64,000 nt of DNA from Allomyces macrogynus ATCC 38327 (Eukaryota > Blastocladiomycota > Blastocladiomycetes > Blastocladiales > Blastocladiaceae): the NCBI GenBank assembly GCA_000151295.1, contig GG745330.1:1212089-1276088 (forward strand). The letters run 5' to 3'. Below the pieces are notes generated by a model, which saw only the letters and a program-made list of their open reading frames with translations, did not search any database and was not told the origin of the DNA. A program made the position numbers and the translations under genes. Numbering within the stretch: the first letter of the stretch is position 1; each line of letters starts with the position of its first letter. Of this stretch, positions 44,501-57,061 are shown piece by piece.

Positions 44501-47500
44501 CGAGGTCGCCCGGCTTGCTGCCCATGTCAAACGAGAACGTGGCCGACCGCTCGCCGTCAATGTAGAGAATGCGTTCCGTCACCGAGTGCACCTCGACGAT
44601 GCCGAGCGTGCCGCCAACGTGCATGACGGGCCCGCCGAGAATCACCTGCAGGTCCGACTGCCCGAGCGAAGCCTCGGCAAACACGTCGCCGCCCTCGTTG
44701 AGACGCACGACAATGCGGCGCATGTCGAGCGTTACGCGCATGAGACTTACTGAATTCTCGGTCGGAGCCGGCGCCGGGGCGGCAGGCGCAGCGGGCGCCA
44801 GCGTCGACTTGGACCCGGCACGGTCGCGCTGTGGCTGCGACTGCTGCGCTGGTGCCGCCGGTGCCGCCGCCGCGTCGCCGCCGCCGACAAACGTGGTCAT
44901 CAAAAAGTCGTAAATGTCAACAATCGACTGCGGCGTGACGAGCAGGGCGACGGCGTCAAACGAGATGGTCACGTCCTGGTCATACCCGACCCACTGCGGC
45001 GCCGACTTTTCGTACTGGTGGTAGGCGATGCGCACGAGATCCTGCGCGCCCTCCATGGATGTGATCAAGTTGGTCAAGTTCGGGTCCGGCTGCTGCAGGT
45101 CGCGCACGGCCAGTGACTGCAGCCGAATGTTGGCGACGCGATCGAGCGACCGCTGCTTGAAGTCAAGGTCGAACCGGTGCAAGTCGAGCACGGCCAGGTC
45201 GCGCTCGGTCTTGGACCCGAGGTCCATGAGCTGCACCTTGACCGAGACGTGGTCGACGTGGAACTGGAAGTCGACCAGGTTTTGCGCCCAAAACTCGGTC
45301 AGTGTCGTCGTGTCGACGATCCCGGCCGCATCGGTCGGCGTGTCCGCGTTGGGCGGGACCGGCACGACCGCCGTGGTTCCCTCATCGGAGGTTGCTCCGG
45401 GCACCGGTACGACGTCGGCGGTGGGCGCCGCGGCCGGTGGCGGCGCGCTCGGGCCGAGCACGAGCTCCATGGCCTTCATTATGGCCTTGTACTTGTGGTC
45501 CGACAAGTTGAACTTGAGATACGGCAATGCGCCCGACAGCTTCATCTTGGACAGGTTCGTCGCCTTGGGAAGAATCGACATTTCCAGCACCAAGTTGAGG
45601 TCGAGGTTGTCGACAATCAAACCTGCGCACGGTTCCTGGTCGCCGAGCATGCGCAATGCGGCCTCCATGGACGGCCCGATCAGCAGCTTCATGCTCTTGA
45701 ACGCGACGTCGTACTTATCGTACATGAGTGCGAGCAGCTCCTCCAAGTCGGCCTCGGACAGCTGCTCGCCCTCCTTGGCCTCGACCGCGTGCTTCTTGTC
45801 GGTATCGACGAGTTTGGACGTGAACGTGAGCTGGCCCATGTCGAGGGCCATGACCTCGTCGGCGGCGAGCGGCAGCAAGAAAATGGGCGCGTCGATATTG
45901 AGCGCAATATTGGTCGCGTGGTGCTGGTCGAGCGCGTACTCGAGCCCGGCGCGCGTCTGATGCTTGATCGACGACGCGACCTGCATGTAGGCGTCGACAG
46001 CTGAATCGGGCAGCGTGAAAAACTGACTGAGCGCATCGATCGTGTCAGGCGTGTAGAGCACCGTCAAGGCTTGCGCGTCGATCTGTAGGTTGCTCGTATC
46101 CTTGGCCGTGTACTGCAGCGCAAACAGCGGCCGGCTCGGGTCGCGTCCGGAACTCGTGATGATTTCGCGGTGGCACGACGACAGGCCGTCAAATGTCTGT
46201 GCGTGTTCGACCGAGAGGAACACGGCGAGCGTCGAGTCGAGCCGCGACGCGAGCTGCAGGTTCGTGTTCTGGAACATGGACGTGAGCGTGCCCGGCACGA
46301 TCGGGTGCTTTGGGTCAAACTCGGGCACGCCCGACGCGTGCTTTTGCAGGAACAGGCACGCCGTTGCCAGGTGGAACTTGACGCAGTAGAGCATGCAGTC
46401 GAGCGGCAGCGCCGCCTCATGCTGCGTCAGGTCGTCGTCGTAGTCGAGGAACCGGTCGAGATCGCCCGCGACGAGCGTTGCCGAATCGTCGGTCGACGTG
46501 GTCGACTGCGCGGAGCTCGACGCGCCGCTGCCGCCGGCCATGGACCACAGCCACGAGCCCCACCCGCCCGACGCGGCCTGCTGCCTAGACGGCGATGGGT
46601 CGCGTTTCTTTTGCTTGGCCTCTTCCTGCTGCTTCTTGCGCAGCTCCTGCGCGCGTCGCGCGTCGTCGCGCAGCTCGATATTGGCCATTTTGTTGAACAG
46701 CAGCAGGTCGTGCAAATCGTACTTGCGCTGCAACTCGAGTATGCGGTCACGATCCTCGTCAGCCACGTCGGCGCCGGGCGTTGCCGTTTTTTTCATCTTG
46801 TAGAGGCGAATGTAGTCGAGCCGGTCGCGGCGGCGCTGCGTGATATACTCTCTGGTCCATGGCTGCAGCTTGGCGCGCACGTCGAGCAAGACGGCGTCAG
46901 TCGCGAATTTCCAGAGAGTGCGCGGTGAGCGGTCATTGGCGGGCGGGCGAAGGTGACGGTACTTGACAGTCTTTTGGTACTGCTCGAGCTGGTCAAAGAC
47001 GACCCACAGGTCGCGGTACTGCTGCTCGGCGAGCGCCAGCGAAAAGTTGTTGAACTCGAGCCCGAGGTCGTACTTGGGCACATTGTGGCCGTATTTGCGG
47101 TTGATGGTGAGCTAGAAGGAGGGGGTCCGGGATGGGTTAGTTGGGGGGTGCTCGACGGGAGTGAACTGTGGTGAAATCGGAACAGACCTTGCCCGCCCCA
47201 GAAATAGGCTTGAGCAGATACGAGTTGGCGGATCCGACCACCTCGTCGGGGATCTTGGCCTGTTTTGGTCGAACGTGATTTCGTGAGCCGATGCACCGAA
47301 GAGCAAACGCGTTTGTGCAACTGCGTCAGTTCAGACCGCACCAGCTGCTTCGCGACGCCCACTTCCGAGTCGCTGTCGGACGAGCTCGCGTCGCCATCGA
47401 CCCAATAAACGGCGAGCGACTTGAGGTTGAGCAGTTTGCGCGTCTCGTCCTGCTGCGCGCTCGAAAAGCTCTCCTTCCAGTCGGCATTGACAGAAATGGC

Positions 47501-48058
47501 CGAGAGTTCGCGCAGCGTCAGGCCAATGTGCAGCGGCCGCTGCGGGTTCGAGACCTTGTCGACGTAGCGCACGTGGATGTTGGTGATGGCGATTTGCAAG
47601 TTGTCGATGATCTTGGTCGTGAGCTGCGACAGGTACCCGGCCTGCTTCTGGTCGTCGGCGCCGGCGGCCGCAGGTGCGGCACTGCTGGCCGCTGACTGCA
47701 TGAGCTCGGCCTGCTCGAGCAGTTCGAGTTTGCGGCGCAAGAGGCGCTCGAGCTCGTCCTCGGTCGAGATGTTGGCGCCCTCGCGCGGCGCGACGGTGCA
47801 GACGACATTGCTCAGCGTGATACGCACGGGCTGGCCCTTGAGGTTCTGCCAGGGGATCTTGAGGACGAGGTTGCCGACTTGGCCGTGCAGGACGGAGATG
47901 GGCAGGTCGAGCTGATCGAACGCGTCGGTGCGGATGCGCAGGTTCTTGAGCGCGACATCGCCGGCCCAAATGCCAATGTTGAGCTGGTGCGTCTCGAGGT
48001 TGTCGAGGTAGTCGCCGAGCACATTGTTGAGCAGGTTGGCCACGACTTGCTCGAACAT
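38551..48058 (-). CDS. VPS13: Bridge-like lipid transfer protein VPS13
   Basis: Five exons on the minus strand: 48058-47342, 47259-47188, 47111-39605 (a single 7.5-kb exon), 39536-38937 and 38855-38551, giving about 3,066 aa; yeast Vps13 has 3,144. VPS13 forms a long hydrophobic groove that moves bulk phospholipid between organelles at contact sites. The N-terminus MFEQVVANLLNNVLGDYLDN is the chorein motif, with IGIWAGDVALKNLRIR and LPISVLHGQVGNLVLKIPW following. The C-terminal end has VQDIFYEPYQGIVSDRP, LGIGLAKGTATFLGKT, NRPRHAVYGVTTG and GVFDMASN-like repeats, matching the helical and PH-like region that targets membranes. The first donor is ambiguous: GTGCGG at 47341 gives an 82-bp intron, whereas two downstream alternatives give 37 or 49 bp, too short for this genome. 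Expression starts from the region shared with DIS3L2. Confidence 0.97.
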
Positions 48059-49019
48059 GGTGGTGGTTGTGGGGGGCGGCGCAGCGGCCGCGGAGCCGCG
48101 CGATCGCGCAGAGGTCGATCCAGGGCGCGGTGTAGCGCGGAGTGCGGCAAGTCGGTGTGCTGCTCTAGGAGGTGGGGGCCGACAGATCCTTGGCGCTGCT
48201 GCTGCGTGAGAAGAGGCGCGACGCGTGCGGGCAGGGACAACCGGCAAGGAGGGACTTGGACGTGGAGCAGGGCGAGTGGTTCGGTGATGCCAGCCTGCCA
48301 GGTCAACGACCGACGCGGCCATGTGCCACCTTCGTTGGCCTCTTCCCCATTTCGTCGTCGGTCAAAATATTGCACATCTCTTCTGACATGAATGACTTGC
48401 TCCATCTGCAGCCCACAGGCGATGCGGGCGGGCAGCTCGACCACGGCAGCGCTCTCCACCGACCTGCAAAAAAGCGGCGGCGGCCGAGCGGTCTCGTCAG
48501 CAGCTTGTGCATCGTCGCCAACATTGTCCAGTGCCGCCCACCAAGAGGCGGTCGTTTGAGCGCACACTCATGCTCCATCCTTTGCTGTGCCAACTTGCGA
48601 GGCTCATCCGTTGTGGTACTGTGTTCGTTGTGGAGTGTCGGCGCAGACATCGTGGCCTTCGGACAGCCGCGCGACAAGAGTCGGACAAGGAGCGGTCGCC
48701 AGCATCCGCAAAGCCGCGGGACACGTGCACCAGCTGCCACACCCATCGGCCGTGGCCGCCGGCAAATCGCTCGCGTCGCCGACTCAACCAAACTAACCTG
48801 CGCACCGACCGGCCAGCCCGAGCACAACGACGGCCGACGACGATCACGACGACGCGCCGCCAACAGTGACGACGGCGTGAAGCGCCAACGCAACCCAAAT
48901 CGTGGCGACTCCACCGACTGGCGGCCCCTCTAAGACATCGCCCTCGCTCTCGTTCTCACCGTCATCGACCAAATCCGGCTCTCTCGTTGATCAAATTTCA
49001 AGTCTGTCTGTTCCCGACC
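48059..49019. promoter_or_regulatory. Divergent intergenic region of VPS13 and DIS3L2
   Basis: 961 bp separating two start codons that face away from each other, so it contains both promoters and leaders. No TATA box or other clear element seen. The overlapping open frames here show no domain. Confidence 0.5.
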
Positions 49020-52000
49020 ATGGCGCAAGGCCGCACCAATAATAATTCACGCCGCGGCGGTGGCCGTCCGGGCGCCTACTCGAGCGTCCCGCCGCCGCCT
49101 GAGCTCGTAGCCGCACCTCGTCCGGGCGCGCATGTGCTGCACGTCCACCACGGCCCGGCTCACCCGAACCATCACCACCGCGGCGCGCGCCGGCACCAGG
49201 AGCACCATCAACCCAACCAGCAGCAGCAGTATCCGAGCCAGCAGCAGCAGTACGCGAGCGAGCAGCAGCAGTACCAGCAGCAACAGCAGCAGCGCCAGGA
49301 GCCGCCGTCCCACCGCCCGCCGCACCCGCACCATTCGCGCTCCATCCACCATGCCGCGCCACGCGCTTACTCTGGGCCCGCGCTACCGTCGGGCGCCGGC
49401 TCGCAGTACTCTGGCGGGTATCCGTGCTACGGCAATTCCGGCAACGCCGGCAATGCGACCATGAAGGGTCCGGCTCCCGCGACCACGGGCAACGCCGCGC
49501 AGGCCAAATCCTGGCGCCGCGAGGCCCCGAACGCGGCTCTTGCCGCGACCAAGGACGCACAGATCCCGCCCTACTACCACCAACCCGCGATCGGTCATGT
49601 CATGCGCCGCGACATGGACCAATTCACGCCGATCCCGCTCCAGCTCGCCGTGCCGCCCTACCTCGAATATGCGCACTACGCGACGACCTACCAGTACGCG
49701 GCGTACGTGCCGGTCGCGCCCAAGTCGAACCGTGCGCCCGAATCCGTGGTTGCGAACATCGCGGCCAAGGCTGATGCCGCTGGGCCCAGCAAGGGGACGA
49801 CACGCCGCGGCTCGACGGCGTCAACGGCCTCGGCACACGGCAATGTCCTGACCGTGGCGCCCGCGGCGGTGCCGCCGACGATTGTCTCGTTCAACTCGAT
49901 CGAAGACCTGACTGAGGCCGAACTGGTCGCGAAACTCGAGGCCGTCAAGCTGCACGCGGCTGCTTTGGAGTCGGCGCGGCCGGCGCAGCCCGCGCCGCAA
50001 CATCAGCACAAACAGAGGCGGCAGCACGAGCAGCACCTGCAGCAGCAGCAACCACCGCAACAGCAGCGCGACAACCGCGAGCGGGCGCCGCGCCGCACGA
50101 TCCCCGTCGAGTCGGCACCCAAGCTCTACTACCCCGAGTGGATCACGGGCCCGGCGCTCGAGGAGGGCCTCGCTTCGGGCAAGTTCCTCCGCGGCATGTT
50201 GCGCATTAACAAGCGCATGCGGTCCGACGCCTACGTGATCATTGACGGCACGGGCGACGACGGCGACGACGAGGACGTGTTTGTCTACGGCGAAGAGGCA
50301 CGTAACCGCGCACTCGAGGGCGATACCGTCATCATTGAGATTGTCGACGCGACCGAGATCATGGCCAGCAAGAACAAGCGCATGGATGCGCTGCAGGCGC
50401 AGTACCGGTCGCGCGCTGCTGCCGAGAACCCGGACGGCGGTGTCGTCGATGTCGCGTACGAGCGCAAGCTTGCGGCGTCGGCGGCTGCATCTGCGGCCGT
50501 GTCGCCCGACCACGCGAGCCCGGACCCACTGGACGAGTCGACGACCGAGCTGCGCCGGTGTGGCCGCGTCGTGTCCGTGGTCCAGCGCCGGTCGTGCCAC
50601 CTGCTCACGGGCCACCTTCTCGTCTCCTACCCGAGTGCCGGCAACAATAACAGCAATGGCAACGGCAGCGGCAAGCAGGACAAGACCAAGTCGCAGTCGG
50701 TCCCGAACCACTACCAGTTCTTGTGGTTTCGCCCGCTCGACGCGCGCGTGCCGATCCTGCGCGTGCCTGTCACGAGCGCACCGACCGAGTACCTGCAGCG
50801 GCCCGACGAGTTCAAGCATGTTCTGTTCACGGCCACCATGGACGACTGGCCGGCGACGGCGCGCAACCCGACGGGCCGCATTGAGCGCACGCTTGGGCCC
50901 GTCGGTGAAATGGCGACCGAGTCTGAGGCACTGCTCGCAGCGGCTGACGTGAACACGACGCCCTTCTCGGACGAGGTCCTTGCAAGTCTGCCGTCGACCC
51001 CGTGGAGCATTTCGGACGAGGAGCGCGCCAAGCGTCTAGACTTGACGAGCGAGTGCATCTTCACCATCGACCCGAGAACGGCCAAGGACTTGGACGATGC
51101 CGTGCACGTCAAGGTGCTCGACGACGGTCTGTTTGAGGTCGGCGTGCACATTGCCGACGTGAGCCATTTCGTGCTCCCGGGCACTGCGCTCGATGAGCGC
51201 GCGGCCGATACGTGCACGACCGTGTACCTGGTCGAGCGAGCGATTCCGATGCTGCCGAACGTGCTCTGCGAGGAGCTGTGCTCGCTGAACCCAATGGTCG
51301 AGCGGTACGGTTTGACCTGGATTTTCGGCATGTCTTTGCCCTGTTTCACAGCACTCACGTTTCACGACGCCATCTGTGTGTAGTCTGGCCTTCTCAGTCA
51401 TTTGGCAGCTCCGCTCCGACGGCTCGATCGCCGACACGCGGTTCGGCAAGTCGGTCATCCGGTCGCGCGCCAAGCTCGCGTACGAGGATGCGCAGGACAT
51501 TATCGAAGGGCGCGACTTCAACCCGCACGTGAACTTTGCCGAGGACGCGGACCCCGAGGACGTCAAGGCCGCGATCATGCACCTCTACAAGCTGTCGCGC
51601 ACGCTGCGTGGCAACCGGTTCGCCAATGGCGCGCTGACCATGAACAACATCAAGTTGGCGTTTGTACTCGACAAGACAACGGGCATGCCGATTGGGTGCA
51701 AGCCGTACCCGATCCGCGAGAGTAACCAGCTGATCGAGGAATTCATGCTGCTCGCCAACCAATCGGTCGCGTCCAAGATCTCCGACACGTTCCCGGACCT
51801 GGCGCTGCTGCGTCGGCACGCGCCGCCGGGCGACGACATGATGAAGAAGCTCGCCGCCAAGGCCTTGGCCATGGGGTACCAGATTGATGTGACGTCATCG
51901 GGCGCGCTGCAACAGTCGTTTGACCGCATCACCGACCCGGTCGTCGCGCGGCTGCTCAAGCACCTGTGCGTGCGCCCTATGAAGCGCGCCGTCTACCTGT

Positions 52001-52767
52001 GCACGGGCGCGACGAAGAGCGAAAAGCAGTGGGAGCACTACGCGCTCGCCGTGCCTCGGTACACGCACTTCACGTCGCCGATTCGTCGATACGCTGATGT
52101 CATTGTGCACCGGCTGCTCATGGCCGCGCTGCACATTGACAACCAGGTCGGCGACACCGAGACCGAGCAAAAGGAGGCGGCGGTTGCCGAGTTCGTAGGC
52201 GCGCACGTGGTGACGCAGACGGTCGCCGAGATTGCCGCCCAGTGCAACCTGCGCAAGCTGCGGTCGCGCGAGGCGCAGGACGCGTCGTCGCGGCTCTACC
52301 TGTGCCAGTACTTGCAGTATCTGATTGATGCGCGGCGCGAGGCCACAGGGATCGACGCGCACGTCGCGCGCGCGCGCGTCATTGGGATCCAGGATCGATC
52401 CATGGAGCTGCTCGTGCCGAGTTTGGGTGTCGAGGAGCGCGCCTACTACGACAAGATGCCCGTGTCGAGCTTTGACCAAGTGGACGACACGAATGCCGGC
52501 CCAACGACCACGGTCATTTGGAAGGGCTCGGGGGAGAAGCAGACGCTCAAGATGTTCGATGCCGTCACGGTCGCCGTGCGTGTGAACACGACCGTCTCGC
52601 CGCCCAAGATATCATTGGCGGTGCTCGACCCGACCGCTGAGGCGACCAAGCGGATCGTGCTTGACGAGGACGAGGAAATGGAGGCGCCACCTGCACCCGT
52701 CGAGCTCGAGGGCGACGAGGCCGACCAGGAGTGGGTGTGCAACAACATGGACGACGCCGCCGAGTAG
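49020..52767 (+). CDS. DIS3L2: DIS3-like 3-prime to 5-prime exoribonuclease 2
   Basis: Two exons, 49020-51304 and 51384-52767 (79-bp intron), about 1,222 aa. DIS3L2 degrades RNA from the 3-prime end independently of the exosome and prefers uridylated tails. The first about 360 residues are disordered, with Gln, His, Pro and Ser runs. Cold-shock domains follow (KFLRGMLRINKRMRSDAYV, GDTVIIEIVDATE, RCGRVVSVVQRR). The RNB domain has the metal-binding aspartates in IDPRTAKDLDDAVHV (about 683-697), then GVHIADVSHFV, VYLVERAIPMLPNVLCEELC and the RNB signature HYALAVPRYTHFTSPIRR (about 979). A C-terminal S1 domain with an acidic tail closes the protein. There is no N-terminal PIN domain, which rules out DIS3/Rrp44. 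The aspartates are intact, unlike the catalytically dead fungal relative Ssd1, whose long disordered N-terminus it nonetheless resembles. Confidence 0.95.
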
Positions 52768-54052
52768 AACAATTGGTGTGGGTCGCCGCGAGTCTCGTAC
52801 ACGCGCGGTGCTGGCGCGTGCTTGCTTTTGCGATCGGGTGTGTCTCGTCACTTTTGTCCCAACCCCACGCAAAATTCGTCATGTTTTGTTGTCGCTCGCG
52901 CGGTCTACCGTTTTTGATTGTGATCTCGAATCATCCGTTTGGCTTTCATTCTGTTCTCTGCATGCAATACGATCAACCTTTTATTCCTGACGATTTTCGG
53001 GAACAGAATGGCATCTTGGCGGTAAGCGGGCTAGGCACGAAGTGGTGGATTGAATCTGGCGACACAGCGAAGGAGATGCTCGCCCTGGCTGGTAGCCGGA
53101 TAATAAATAGAACACACCCGCCGACCAAGACAGCAGTGGCGGCTAGAGAAGCGGCTGTCAAGCTCATGGAACACCATGACGTTGGCGAATCTGCTTGTAC
53201 GAACTGATATTCAAATCAACGCGCATGGGCGCCCTGAACCGAGTAATGCACACCCCGAACCAAGGCAGGGGTTCCCATGGATCTGCTTTCTACATGCGGC
53301 GGTACAAGGGACTGAGCGCTGGCGACCAAAAGGCGCGCAGCGCTGGGGTCGATTCGGCTCACACCTCGGCGGGGTTGATGGGCCCTGTAGGGTCATAATT
53401 CTCTTTGGTCATCGGGGCTGTTGTTGTGGGTGCTGGCCTTGCTGGAAGCACGGGTCTCTACAAGAGCGGAAGCGACAAGGCAGAATGATGCGGTCGCGTT
53501 CCAGCATGCTGTGACTTGTCGCAGGCATACAGCCTGGTTTTGGACTGGGCACGCGAGGAGGCATGAGACATTTGATACTGACCGACCTGGCGCTGCTCCC
53601 TCAACCTGCGACAATGGCACGGCCACAGAAAGCCAGTCGAAGTGAAGAAAATCGAGGCACCTGTATCACTGGCGCTCAGGCCTTGCGGGTCGCTTTGTGC
53701 CTTCATTGCATTGCAGCGACGCGTCCGCGGTTTGTGAGCGTGGTGGCGAGCATCTGTTCATCACCGCCATCAACACCTCGCTTCGTCGCCGCCCGACGAC
53801 ACTGCACTGCAACATTGTCGCGCGGCTGACACCTGGCTGTCCGGGCATGACTTGGTTCTTCACACGCTTCTCGTTTAGCACAGATCAGGGAATGGATGTT
53901 TTCAAAATGTACATGATGCGAGGAAAGCTCGCGCACCAACCAGCCCAAAAGAAGGACATTGGCCCATGGAAAGCAAGCAACGAGAACAGAAAGCGGCAAC
54001 CACCAAACCAAAACAACGCGACCGCGCGTGGAAACGACTAGCACTCGAGTTA
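52768..54052. other. Convergent intergenic region, DIS3L2 to RPC19
   Basis: About 1.3 kb between two stop codons. Slightly AT-richer than the coding parts. Open frames here (for example 53697-54041) lack domains and splice support. No RNA gene recognised. Confidence 0.5.
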
Positions 54053-54569
54053 TCACAAGTCGTACGACGGGACGTACTGGAAGCCGGTCCCGTGCGCCTG
54101 CTTGGAAAACTCGGCGCTCATGTGCTCGGTCATTTCCACAATGTCGTCGAGTCCCTTGCGGAAAGCGTCAGCAGCCGTGATCTTGCCGTTGGTCTGGATG
54201 CGAAAGTGCATCACGTCCTCGGCCGGGTGCGGCAGGTTGTACCCGCAGAACAGGACGTCCGGGCTACGCGATACCGATGTGCACGGTCAGTGACACCGAC
54301 AGGAAAATCATCATCGAGGTGGGCGGGGCTGCAGCACGCACTTCTTGCCAATGATGTAGCGCAGAATGCCGCCCATCGTGTGGTCCTCGTGCTGGATGGC
54401 AAACGTGCAACACGTGTTGTCGTCCGCGTGCTCGCCGTCAATCGGGACCTAAAATTCGCGACGCGTTGGGCTTGAGATTCGCGTGCATGGGTTGGTCAAG
54501 GGCGCATGGGTCGGTGGCACCCACCAGCGAGATCCGGTTCTCTTGAATGTCCTGGTCCATGGCCGACAT
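54053..54569 (-). CDS. RPC19: RNA polymerase I and III subunit AC19
   Basis: Three exons on the minus strand: 54569-54525, 54448-54342 and 54263-54053, giving about 120 aa. AC19 pairs with AC40 to form the alpha-like platform of RNA polymerases I and III. The signature HEDHTMGGILRYII, followed across the second intron by NPDVLFCGYNLPHPAEDVMH and FRIQTNGKITAADAF, matches the family (usual form EDHTLGNxLRYxI and GYxxPHPxE). The first exon encodes only MSAMDQDIQENRISL, so the N-terminal acidic tail seen in yeast Rpc19 is missing. The next possible start is four residues in. All three exons are short and would be missed by a simple open-frame search. It is divergent to the nucleoporin gene. Confidence 0.93.
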
Positions 54570-54886
54570 GATGGTAGCTGGTGACTGCAGCGAGTTGCGA
54601 TATAACTTGTCGCGGTCGCGATGCCGTCGCGCTCGTGGTCGTGCAAACGCGATGGCGGCGTGATCGCGAGTGGTAAGTGCGCGGTGGTCAGGTCTTGGCA
54701 CGTGAGCAGTTGTCTGGTCGAACGCGGTCACGTCTTTGCTTCGGGCACTTCATCCTCAAAGTCGACGACCAAACACAGAACGAGACGTCGCATCAGCCAC
54801 GAGCTGCAACCTGACCGCGCGCCGCCCAGCTGCAAGACCGCAGACGACGAACATCAACTCTACCAGAACGCCCCGCAACAGCAAGC
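54570..54886. promoter_or_regulatory. Divergent intergenic region of RPC19 and nucleoporin gene
   Basis: 317 bp between two start codons facing away from each other. It must hold both promoters; no specific element recognised. Confidence 0.5.
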
Positions 54887-55773
54887 ATGAGTGTGTACCG
54901 AGGCTGGACCGCCGGCCCTGGCATCGACTCGTCGGCCGACGATGCGTTTGGCCTCGACCTGCCGCCCGCCACCACGCTGCGCGAAGCCTACGCGCCCGGC
55001 GCATCGCCAGGAATCCAGCACCTGTTCCCGAGCTCGTCGACCTACGCTGTTCGCTCGGTACGGAATGGCCGGTCAGCAAGCCCAGAAGTGTGAACGAACA
55101 ACGACGATGATGGATGGCACGCTCACCAAAACGTGCGGCCGCCCAGAGTCCCCCACGTCCCAACCCCATTTCCACGTCCGTCCCAACGCGCCGCTACGTT
55201 CCTGGCCTCGATCCAGCACCGTCGCCCGCCTCTGCGACCCCCACGGCCGCCCTCCCCGTGCCATCGCTCGCGCTCCCGTCCACGACCTCGCGGCTGACCG
55301 TGTTCGCGCCGGTCCCGCTCGCAATCGACCGCGTGAGCGCGATCCTCATGCAGCACGGGCGCGTTGTCGCGATTGAGCCCACGGCCGACGCTGGGACCAC
55401 GTTGGCCGTGACGTTTTTGACACCCGGCGACGCGGCCGCTGCTGCGCGCGCTGCACCGACGTTTGTCCTCGACGGCGTGCCCGTCGGCGTGATGCTCGAT
55501 GAGGAACGGCCGGCGACCGCGGCCAGTGCGTTAGGCACGCCCTTGGTCGTCGAGACGGCGACTGCCGCGTCACCGATGGCGCTTTTCAAGGACGCGCCAT
55601 TGCCGCGGGGCGGGAGTGCGCTGGCGCTGTTGTTTGGTGGACCGGCGCAGGCGCCGGCGCACGCGGAAATGGAGGCGGACGAGATGCCAGCGTACCAGGC
55701 GGCGCCGGCGTTTTTGCAGCCGCAACAGGGTGGTGGGGGTGGGCCGTGGTGGAGTAGGTTGCTGGACTGGTAG
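54887..55773 (+). CDS. Nup35/Nup53-like nucleoporin
   Basis: Two exons, 54887-55057 and 55147-55773 (89-bp intron), about 265 aa. The middle part reads as an atypical RRM: RLTVFAPVPLAIDRVSAILM, then HGRVVAIEPT, TLAVTFLTPGDAAAAARAAP and GVPVGVML. This spacing fits the Nup35 RRM, which dimerises instead of binding RNA and links the inner ring of the nuclear pore. Before it lies a PTRRYVPGL motif in a Pro/Ser-rich linker. The protein ends GGPWWSRLLDW, an amphipathic Trp-rich tail. Nup53 proteins end in a similar membrane-binding helix, but here it stops abruptly. The Ala-rich composition weakens the match, so the family is inferred from layout and not from strong identity. Confidence 0.65.
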
Positions 55774-55885
55774 AGGGCACAATCGACGCGTTGATTGCGG
55801 ATGAGCAGGTGGAGAAGGACGAAAACGAGGCGAAGATGCTTGTTTAGGACTGGACAGCAAAATAACAGAACACACAAAACGGCAA

Positions 55886-57061
55886 TCACGCTTCGACAAA
55901 CGTCAAATCCTCCTCAGATGCGAGCTTTGAAACCTCGCCCGGCTGCACCGGCTTGGCCAGATCCGTGGCAAAGCACTTGGCCAGCGCATCCCGCGCCGCC
56001 TGCTCAGAGAAATGGTCATGGTCAGTGAGGGTCGCGCGGCTGCATGAGAGAGCACGAAAATGGACGAACCCGAATCTCGGCCACCTCGACGGTCGGTCCT
56101 GCACCCTGGCCCAGCTTGCGCGTGCCCAAGTAGAGCCCCACAACCGTGACCTGCGCGTTCACGTGCCGCCCAACCGCCGGCAGAACCTTGGTCACGGGTG
56201 CCTCGAGCTGGCGGCGTGCCAGCAGGGCGACGAGCGTGCGCTTCGGGTCGATCACGTTGGCGAGCGCCTCGACGTTCACGGGCGTCGGCTCAATCAGCTT
56301 GCTGCGAATGAACTTCTGCGCCGCAGCCGCGCCCTTGTCGTGATAGATGGCGCCGATCAATGCTTTGGTGATCTTGGCGACAATGCCGTTCTCGGCGCCC
56401 TTACCAATCTGGATGACCGGAAGTGAGGATCAGCAACAGCATGAACAAATCGAAAATGGCCACCAAACGGTTGTGTCGTCGCGCATCGTACGTTGGTGTT
56501 CCAGCGCATCGCCTCGTGCACGCCCAGCGAGCGGCCGACCTGCGTCAGGACCATGGGGGACGTGTAGGCCGCGACAGCAGCACGGAATGCGTCGGCCGAC
56601 AGGTCCGAGTGCTTGTCCATGACATGCTTGCTCACGAACATATCAAGGGCCTTCTCACCTATGGGTGAGGCCGTTCCGATCAGCGACCTGAGCTGGCGAG
56701 CACCACCAAGGCAAACAAGGAATCCTACCAAGGAATTCCAACCGCTCCGAGTAGGCCGTCTTGCCGTGCGTGTAGGTTTTGTGCGTGAGCGCCTGCAGCA
56801 GCGTGTCGGGCGACGAGAACGACAGCTTGTTCCGCTCCAAGAAGGCCGCCTGGGCCGGCGTCAACGCCGTCGGCGCTGAAGTCGCTGCTGCGGCCGTGGC
56901 GTAGGTACGCAGGGTCCCTGCGGGTTGACAATATTGGGCATGATCAACATTTGGATTTTCAGAAACGCTGGTTCGAAATTGCGATTCGGACCCGCAGCGG
57001 GGGAGGCCGCGGTCTGGCGCAGGGCAGCGGCGGCCGGGCGGATCAGGGAGCGGAACGACAT
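55886..57061 (-). CDS. MRPL3: Mitochondrial large-subunit ribosomal protein mL44 (RNase III-like)
   Basis: Five exons on the minus strand: 57061-56992, 56917-56729, 56658-56492, 56408-56070 and 55999-55886, giving about 292 aa. The start MSFRSLIRPAAAALRQTAAS is a clear mitochondrial presequence. An RNase III-like domain follows: LSFSSPDTLLQALTHKTYTH, then SERLEFLG. In active enzymes the next residues are a catalytic Asp and a downstream Glu (GDAVL form); here the sequence is GGEKALDMFVSKHV, so the first acidic position is lost. That is expected for mL44, which is structural. NGIVAKITKALIGAIYHDKG is the second RNase III helix. A double-stranded-RNA-binding domain follows (VTVVGLYLGTRKLG, then AARDALAKCFA). 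The gene is convergent with the nucleoporin gene, with stops 112 bp apart. Confidence 0.88.

Noticed and set aside
39717..46928. Several 170-580-codon plus-strand open frames
   Set aside because: All lie opposite the VPS13 exon and are Arg/Val/Leu/His-rich shadows caused by codon bias.
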